Shown: in pieces, positions 13,277 through 18,067 of the stretch
How the letters are laid out: the number at the start of each line of letters is the position of its first letter
Position numbering within the stretch: position 1 is the stretch's first letter
Source: an uncultured Oscillospiraceae bacterium
GTDB taxonomy: Bacteria; Bacillota; Clostridia; Oscillospirales; Oscillospiraceae
NCBI GenBank assembly: GCA_910587395.1
Contig: CAJULJ010000053.1
Location: 1 to 18,067 of the forward strand
Reading direction: 5' to 3'
DNA: 18,067 nt
Notes under the pieces: generated by a model
What the model saw: only the letters and a program-made list of their open reading frames with translations
The model's database searches: none
What the model was told of the DNA's origin: nothing
Made by a program: the position numbers and the translations under genes

Positions 13277-14460
13277 CTATGCCGCCTTCTTGGCGGTTTT
13301 CGGCTTGGCGGTCTTGGTTTTCTTCGCGGCCTTTTTCGGGGCGGCCTTGGGTGCTTCCTTCACTGGCGCCGGCGCAGCCGCAGGCTCCCGCATGGCGGTC
13401 TGCATATAATAGGCGTGCTCCGTGGACAGGTCCAGCATCCCCGCCTGGGCGATGCCCAGGGTGGCGGTGCCGGACAACGAGCGCAGGCAGGCCGTCAGAT
13501 CCGGGATCAGATACCAGTATTCGCCCCTGGGAATCCCCGTCAGCGGGGCCGTGTCCAGACACTCGCTGGCCGAAGCCAGCTCCCCCTTGCAGGAGAAGGT
13601 GATCCGCCCGCCGTCAAAGGCCAGCTTCACCCGGCCCTTGGGGTCTACCGCCGCCACGGTTTTCAGCGTCCGGCGCAGGTTGGCCACATCGGTGAGCACC
13701 GTGAACTGGTTGCGGATGCTGCCCATGAGCCGGTCCGTGTCCATGTAGTCGCCCTCCATCAGCCGGGCGCTGAGCTTAAAGCCCTGCCGCATGAACACCA
13801 GGTTCTTTCCGGCGATGCCCACATAGAATTCGTCCTCGTCCTTACACAGTGCCGCCAGCTTCTCCAGGGAGCTGGCGGGCAGAAGCAGGTTGATATTGCC
13901 GGTGGATTTGTCGTCGCCCTGGGCGGGACCATGCACCGGCCGTTATAGCCCGCGCCCTTCAGGCCTTTCTGGGTAAACATCAGGTTCACACAGCGCATCA
14001 GGGGCTTGTCCTTGTCCTCCGCCGTGGCAAACATGGTGTGCCGGGCCATGGACGGGATGCCAGACAATTTTACCGTGTCCTCCGGAAAGGGGATCTCCAG
14101 CTTGGGGAAGCTGCCCCGCTCCCAAATGGCGACGTCATACCCGGTCTGCCCGCCCCGCAGGGAGAGCACCGGGACGCCGGGCGTTCGTTTCAGCTCCACT
14201 GTGTCGCCGGGAAGCCGTTCCAGCATCCCGGCCAGCAGCTTGGCATCCACAACCAATGCGTCGTCTTCCGCCGTGGGGCACGACAGCGACTGCTCCAGCG
14301 CCGTCTCCAGGTTGGTGGCGGTGAGGGTGAGGGCGCCTGTGGCGGCGTTGGTTTCCAAAAGCGTGCCCCGCAGCGCCTCCACGGGGCTGTCTTCCGGGGC
14401 GATGGCAGCGGCCCGCTGAGCGGCGCTCAGCAGCTCCGCCCGGTTTATCGTAATCTTCAA
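13277..14460 (-). CDS. dnaN-like: DnaN-like sliding clamp (DNA polymerase III beta), interrupted by a frameshift
   Basis: The N-terminal part (TTG 14460, AAGGAGG 5 bases upstream, overlapping the helicase stop) reads as a beta-clamp first domain: LKITINRAELLSAAQRAAAI, LLETNAATGALTLTATNLET, VDAKLLAGMLERLPGDTVEL. The match continues to about 13930 and then moves to another frame, where it resumes as GDDKSTGNINLLLPASSLEK, ...VGIAGKNLVFMRQGF..., ending AYYMQTAMR plus a 38-residue Ala/Lys/Pro tail. As written, the first frame would stop at 13759 (233 residues) and the second is open only from ~13945, with a GTG at 13936. One missing base near 13925-13935 would restore a ~394-residue clamp; the usual length is about 370. 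It could be a sequencing error, a mutation or a split gene. A full clamp would encircle DNA and tether polymerases or partners. Confidence 0.8.
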
Positions 14461-14471
14461 AAGTACCTCCT

Positions 14472-17400
14472 TTACGCAGCAAAGCCGTCGAGGGTGAATT
14501 GATCTTCGTCCACGACAGACTTTTTCGGTTTCTTTTTCTTCTTTTGTTCTTCCAGCGTCCGCTCCAACAGGCCGTCGAACTCTTTTCGCTGGGTGCGGGT
14601 GCTGGTGTCCTTGATGGTGGGCGATTCCTGCGCCGGGAGTGCCGCGGCAGGTTGAGCCACGATCCGATTGCGCCGATCCGGGTTGATGACCGCCATCTTT
14701 TTGAAGGCGGCGGCAATATCCTCCACATTGTCCTTGATGCCCAGGGTCAGCTCCTTCGCCATCTGGGAGGTCAGATCCCGCACGTCGCTCATGGCGGCAA
14801 GGCCCTCCTCGGACAAGGTGCCCTCGATGATGCCCGCCACCGCCAGCTTGGACGCCATCAGCTTCATGGCCTTGGCCTGCACGGTGTCCTTGTAGTACAG
14901 CATATAGACCTCCACCCGGGGCGCGGTCTGGTTGATCCGCCAGGAACGGCGGGACGCCTGCCGCAGGGTAAACAGGTTGAAGCCCATGCTGTAGAAAATG
15001 AGGGTGGTAAACGCATTCAAATCGAGGCCGGTTTCCATACATTTTGGATTGGTGATGAGCACCTGGAGCCCCGCGCGCACCCGTTTCTCCACCCATGCTT
15101 CCCGCTTATCCGGCGGGACGGTGGGCGGTAGGATCTCTGTGCGGTAACCCTCCTGGGTCAGCAGCTTCACCAGCTTCTGCTGGGAATCCGTGCGGGTCCA
15201 ACTGGTGTAGATCAGCACCCGCCCCCCGGCGGCCACCTTTTCCCGGACAATTTCCAGCACCTTCTCCTCCTTGGGGAGGATGTCGTCAAAGCCAGCCACG
15301 CTGGCAGGAGACAGGATCACGCCGCCGTCGATGGGGTGGACGATCTCAGGCTGGTCATAGGGCTGGTCCGGGTAGACGGTGAGCAGGTTCAGGTAGGCGG
15401 ACAGCAACTTGTTGGCTATCTTGGGGTCAGTTTTCAGCACCTTGTGCAGGATGTGTTCGGCCTGTTTGTAGCCCTCCCGCACCTGCTCCGGCATTTCCAG
15501 CGGTACGGGGATCTCCTCGTAGTCCGGCAGGTCTTTCCCCATATCGGACAGCGAGAGGAAAGAGGTGTATTCCAGCAGGAACCGGGAGTACACCAGCGGG
15601 GACACGCCGGGCAGCTTTTTGCTTCGGACTTTCCGCTTGGTGGTGCGGCGGTTGGAATTGTAGTCCGCCTCCAGCAGTTCATAGGTGTTTTCCACCACCC
15701 CATACTCCTCATCGAACCATGCGGGCTTGCGGTAGGGCTTGTCGTCTTTCCGCATCAGGCCGGGGGTCAGGCGGTAGAGCAGGTGGAAAATGCCCGAGCT
15801 GTACCCGTTGATGAGGGTGGCCGTCATGCCCACGAACAGCCTGGACACGCCGAACAGCTCACCCATGGCGTCCCCCTGGCCGCTGGCGTTGTTATACTCA
15901 TGGAGCTCGTCACAGAGAAATCCGTCGATCCGGCCCCGGTACTTTTTCTTGATGTAGGTACTTAGGGCATACCGTCGACAGGCCCCCCGCACAGGCTCGT
16001 AGCCGTCCGGGTTGGCCTCGATCTCCTCCAGGCGGGCCAGGACGCGCTCATTCTTTGTCTTTTGGCGGTGCTGCGCCGCCTTCGGGCGGTACACCCAGCC
16101 GTAGTCGGTGATTTTCGCCCATGGGATCGTCTGTCCGGGGTTGATGGCGGACCAAAGGGGTGTGCCGCAGTTCGCACAGTAACGGTTGCCCCGATGCTCC
16201 TTCATAAAATAGAACTGATCCGCGTTCACCTCGTATTTTGTGCCGTCATCGCTGATGGTCATTTTCACCGCTTCCCCGCAGTCCGGGCAGCGGAAGCCGT
16301 GCGTCCGGCGGTGGTAGGTTACAGCGGGATAGCGCATATAGCCGTCCCGGGCCTTCTCCTTGCTGAACACGGCGTACACGCTCTTGTCCCCGGCCTGATA
16401 CGCGGCATACAGCCGGTCCAGGTCGGTGATGCTCTTGACCACCATGGCAAAGGTATTGGGCAGGGTCTCGCCGATTTCCCGCACCCACTTTTTCGTGACG
16501 TGGGAGGGGGCCATGATGAGGTTGAAGGTCTTGCCCCGCCCCTCCAAAGCGGAGTGCATCCCCTGGAGCGCACCCAGGGCCGTCGCGCCGATCTTCGTCT
16601 TCCCACTACCACATTCGGCCACAATGAGGGCAATTTTTTTACGGGCTAACTGCCGCTTGGTGGCCTCGGCCACCGCCAGCTGGGCGTCATACAGGGAGTA
16701 CCCCGCCTGGGCCATGATGGTGTCATTGACGGCCAGCACCTCCTCGCTCAACGGCTCCGCCGCCGGGTCGAACAGGGGCTGGAACTGGCTGCGGATGCGC
16801 TGGGCCACGGTGGCGCCGAAGGTGTTGAGGTATCCGGTGACGTTCTCCACGCCGTCAAAGCCGTCCGGCTGGCCGGGGGCCGCGCCGGGGATGACGATGG
16901 CCCCGCTTTTCAGGCCGTCCTCCAGAATTTCCACCACGTTGGCGTCCTCCGGCTTCAGCTTCAGCACATAGGCGTCCAGCTTTTCCCGCAGGGAGACCAC
17001 CTCCAGCTGCCGCAGGTCGCCCCGGGCGGTGAGCTCGTCCAGCACGTAGTCCCGGAATGCCGGAACCAGCGGCGCAGCAGTCTTGCGGTCCACCTCCTCA
17101 AACAGGCGGTCCCGATCCCCGGCGGGGCAGAAGATGTAGCACTTCCGGGGCTGAAGCTCCTGCTGTGTGCCTGTCTCTGCCCCATCGTCGTCCCCGCTGT
17201 CGTCCGCGGGCGCGGCGATGATCTTGTCGTCGTTGGCCATCAGCGTGGCGGTGGCGTAAACGCCGTCATGGGCCAGCTGCCTGCGGTAGCCCTTGGACCT
17301 GCTCTTGAGCGTCCGCTTCACGTCGTTCCGCACCGCCTCAACGGTGCCGCCGCCGTAGATGGCGTCAGACATGGCCCGCACCATCTCCGGGTAGCCGCCA

Positions 17401-17528
17401 AAGCGGATGGCGGTGATGGTGCTGTTCTCCCCGTCCTTCTCCAAAATAACGGTGTCCGCATAGGCGGTGAGCCGTATCTTGGAGCCGCCGTCGAAATAGG
17501 ACAGCTCAATCAATTTGCTTAATGACAT
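14472..17528 (-). CDS. SNF2-like superfamily 2 DNA helicase/ATPase with inserted zinc ribbon
   Basis: The product is 1018 residues. The N-terminal ~270 residues are unrecognised, with an acidic linker DDSGDDDGAE near 109-118. The helicase core has Walker A ECGSGKTK (305-312), motif Ia MAPSHVTKKW (339-348), motif II DELHEY (540-545), motif III GMTATL (567-572), motif V ITNPKCMETGLDL (825-837) and motif VI QASRRSWRINQ (857-867, SNF2-like). A two-CxxC zinc ribbon (Cys414/417 and 451/454) is inserted between Ia and II, making that interval unusually long. The C-terminus is Lys-rich and ends DEDQFTLDGFAA. It probably translocates on or remodels DNA-protein complexes. It is the first gene of the long operon, directly coupled to the clamp gene. 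AAGGAG lies 12 bases before the ATG at 17528, with a short upstream frame in between. Confidence 0.92.
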   Translation of the reverse strand: MSLSKLIELSYFDGGSKIRLTAYADTVILEKDGENSTITAIRFGGYPEMVRAMSDAIYGGGTVEAVRNDVKRTLKSRSKGYRRQLAHDGVYATATLMANDDKIIAAPADDSGDDDGAETGTQQELQPRKCYIFCPAGDRDRLFEEVDRKTAAPLVPAFRDYVLDELTARGDLRQLEVVSLREKLDAYVLKLKPEDANVVEILEDGLKSGAIVIPGAAPGQPDGFDGVENVTGYLNTFGATVAQRIRSQFQPLFDPAAEPLSEEVLAVNDTIMAQAGYSLYDAQLAVAEATKRQLARKKIALIVAECGSGKTKIGATALGALQGMHSALEGRGKTFNLIMAPSHVTKKWVREIGETLPNTFAMVVKSITDLDRLYAAYQAGDKSVYAVFSKEKARDGYMRYPAVTYHRRTHGFRCPDCGEAVKMTISDDGTKYEVNADQFYFMKEHRGNRYCANCGTPLWSAINPGQTIPWAKITDYGWVYRPKAAQHRQKTKNERVLARLEEIEANPDGYEPVRGACRRYALSTYIKKKYRGRIDGFLCDELHEYNNASGQGDAMGELFGVSRLFVGMTATLINGYSSGIFHLLYRLTPGLMRKDDKPYRKPAWFDEEYGVVENTYELLEADYNSNRRTTKRKVRSKKLPGVSPLVYSRFLLEYTSFLSLSDMGKDLPDYEEIPVPLEMPEQVREGYKQAEHILHKVLKTDPKIANKLLSAYLNLLTVYPDQPYDQPEIVHPIDGGVILSPASVAGFDDILPKEEKVLEIVREKVAAGGRVLIYTSWTRTDSQQKLVKLLTQEGYRTEILPPTVPPDKREAWVEKRVRAGLQVLITNPKCMETGLDLNAFTTLIFYSMGFNLFTLRQASRRSWRINQTAPRVEVYMLYYKDTVQAKAMKLMASKLAVAGIIEGTLSEEGLAAMSDVRDLTSQMAKELTLGIKDNVEDIAAAFKKMAVINPDRRNRIVAQPAAALPAQESPTIKDTSTRTQRKEFDGLLERTLEEQKKKKKPKKSVVDEDQFTLDGFAA

Positions 17529-17529
17529 T

Positions 17530-17546
17530 CATTCGCGTTCTCCTTT
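17530..17546 (-). promoter_or_regulatory. SD site and competing upstream ATG before the helicase
   Basis: AAGGAG (17541-17546) is 8 bases from an ATG at 17532 that opens an 8-codon frame (MNVIKQID, stop). It is 12 bases from the helicase ATG at 17528. The two frames overlap. The better-spaced ATG belongs to the short frame, so initiation at the helicase may be reduced or depend on reinitiation. Confidence 0.4.
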
Positions 17547-17559
17547 CTGTCTTGGACAC

Positions 17560-17601
17560 AAAAAAAGACCGTGACGCCCACATGGGGCAATTCACAGTCT
17601 T
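17560..17601 (-). terminator. Intrinsic-terminator-like hairpin in the helicase leader (candidate attenuator)
   Basis: On the - strand AAGACTGTGA (17592-17601) pairs with TCACGGTCTT (17565-17574; one G-U pair), enclosing an inner GCCC/GGGC stem, and is followed by a T-run (17560-17564). It lies between the predicted transcription start (~17720) and the helicase SD. It would stop operon transcription unless bypassed, so it is either an attenuator or a terminator for upstream transcripts. Confidence 0.7.
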
Positions 17602-17685
17602 CAATGGTCCGTATTTTGTTATTCCAGGCCGCATCAGTCCGGCGGAGGGCATACTTCGCCCCCTTTCCACGCCGTTCCTCCCTCG

Positions 17686-17715
17686 CTTACTCCGCCCTAA
17701 CTTACTCCGCCCTGA
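17686..17715. repeat. Two 15-bp tandem repeats inside the right 95-bp repeat
   Basis: Units at 17686-17700 and 17701-17715 are the same as those at 20-49. They begin only a few bases downstream of the predicted start of the helicase operon transcript. They could be an operator, or an RNA element (GGGCGGAGTAAG repeated on the - strand). Confidence 0.85.
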
Positions 17716-17726
17716 AATACAAGCCC

Positions 17727-17735
17727 ATTGTACCA
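17727..17735 (-). promoter_or_regulatory. Extended -10 promoter of the helicase operon
   Basis: The - strand reads TGG-TACAAT, an extended -10 element, with an expected start near 17720. No good -35 is visible at 17 bases, but TGn-type promoters can dispense with it. AT-rich sequence with two AACTATATT units (17770-17778 and 17788-17796) lies 35-70 bases upstream, where an UP element or activator site would be. Confidence 0.5.
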
Positions 17736-17818
17736 CGCCGGGTCCCGGGCGGATAGGTGGAAACAATCCAACTATATTTGCGAAAAAAACTATATTAAAA
17801 AGCGTTAATCAATAAAAG

Positions 17819-17860
17819 TACGGGAGTATTTGTGATGAGCAAATACTCCCGTATTGTTTT
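17819..17860. terminator. 14-bp perfect-stem terminator, probably bidirectional
   Basis: The arms 17819-17832 and 17840-17853 are fully complementary around a 7-base loop. The + side is followed by TTGTTTT, and the - side by a T-rich TACTTTTATT. It would end transcription coming from the right and insulate the helicase promoter. Confidence 0.8.
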
Positions 17861-17869
17861 CCGGCACGT

Positions 17870-18067
17870 CTATCTCCCAATAACCCTCATGTTTAGAGGT
17901 AGTGACAATTGGCTTAATGCGCTGTCAACAGGCAACGAATAAGCAACGTCCCCATAATAGTGTGTGTATAGCGGCCGGTAAAACATCACTTTAAAACTTG
18001 TGCACCTTAAAACAATGTCAATAACCTAACAAGGAAGCGCTAAGAATTATCGTAAAATAGAATAAAA
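17870..18067 (-). other. AT-richer end region with a short gene-remnant-like frame
   Basis: No complete gene is seen. A - strand frame is open for 51 codons from 18025 to a TAG at 17870-17872. It contains FYRPLYTHYYGDVAYSLPVD and ends SLPLNMRVIGR, but is closed upstream by a TAG at 18026-18028. The stop sits 17 bases before the strong terminator, as expected for a real 3' end. It may be the degraded C-terminus of a gene entering from the right. I do not recognise it. Confidence 0.25.

Larger units (their letters stand above)
17667..17761. repeat. 95-bp direct repeat, right copy
   Basis: This matches 1-95 at 91 of 95 bases in the same orientation (offset 17666). The four differences cluster in the GC-rich block at 17738, 17740, 17741 and 17743. 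Sequence diverges immediately after 17761. Here the repeat forms the promoter and early leader of the helicase operon. Confidence 0.95.

Noticed and set aside
13920..13945. Programmed ribosomal frameshifting in the clamp gene
   Set aside because: No slippery X-XXY-YYZ heptamer or downstream pseudoknot is evident; a missing base in a C/G run explains it more simply.
12947..13948. A long + strand frame opposite the clamp C-terminus and the DUF3268 gene
   Set aside because: The - strand carries recognisable families in the same interval; no SD and no family is seen for the + strand frame.
17686..17715. TRAP-like (G/U)AG-repeat RNA binding site in the leader
   Set aside because: Several GAG/UAG triplets occur on the - strand, but their spacing is irregular and no tryptophan-related gene follows.
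17506..17766. An 86-codon - strand frame running through the right 95-bp repeat into the helicase start
   Set aside because: It crosses the promoter, repeat and terminator-like hairpin; no SD; only its last eight codons (MNVIKQID) have a plausible start.

Overview
The window looks like accessory DNA from a GC-rich Clostridia-type Firmicute. The inference rests on high-GC coding sequence, strong AGGAGG-type ribosome binding sites, TTGACA/TATAAT-type promoters, and families (DUF4317, DUF6465, DUF3268, DUF3990) that I know mainly from mobile or plasmid-like DNA of gut Clostridia. No rRNA, tRNA, CRISPR array, integrase, relaxase or capsid gene was recognised. The most economical reading is part of the maintenance backbone of a large plasmid, integrative element or phage-like element.

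Left end (1-3066), + strand: one copy of a 95-bp direct repeat (1-95), then an AT-richer cargo gene with its own promoter and a DUF4365-like nuclease-type N-terminus (268-1320), then GC-rich DUF4317 (1446-2585) and DUF6465 (2674-3006) genes. The DUF6465 gene has its own promoter, flanked by a 9-bp inverted repeat, and ends at a strong terminator.

Centre and right (3078-17528), - strand: a polarised gene array of about 14.4 kb, almost without gaps. It starts at a SNF2-like SF2 helicase (14472-17528) and runs through a frameshifted DnaN-like sliding clamp, a DUF3268 zinc-finger protein, several small Cys-rich proteins, a lone sigma-70 region-2-like protein, a MoxR/RavA-type AAA+ ATPase, an SSB, an N6-adenine-methylase-like protein without a visible NPPY motif, a zinc-ribbon protein, two small proteins, and a ViaA-like VWA protein. 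A separate promoter then drives a DUF3990 ADP-ribosyltransferase-fold protein and its likely partner.

Right end (17529-18067): the helicase leader, with an SD site, an 8-codon upstream reading frame, an intrinsic-terminator-like hairpin (possible attenuator), and the second copy of the 95-bp repeat carrying an extended -10 promoter. Beyond lie AT-rich DNA, a 14-bp perfect-stem terminator and a short gene remnant.

Together the genes suggest a self-contained DNA-handling module: helicase, private sliding clamp, SSB, a methylase-like protein ending in a clamp-binding-like peptide, and an AAA+/VWA remodelling pair. Two likely conflict or cargo loci (DUF4365-like and DUF3990 plus partner) sit at its edge. 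The most interesting points are the QLTLF tail beside a private clamp, the methylase fold lacking its catalytic motif, and the duplicated promoter/leader repeats bounding 17.67 kb.
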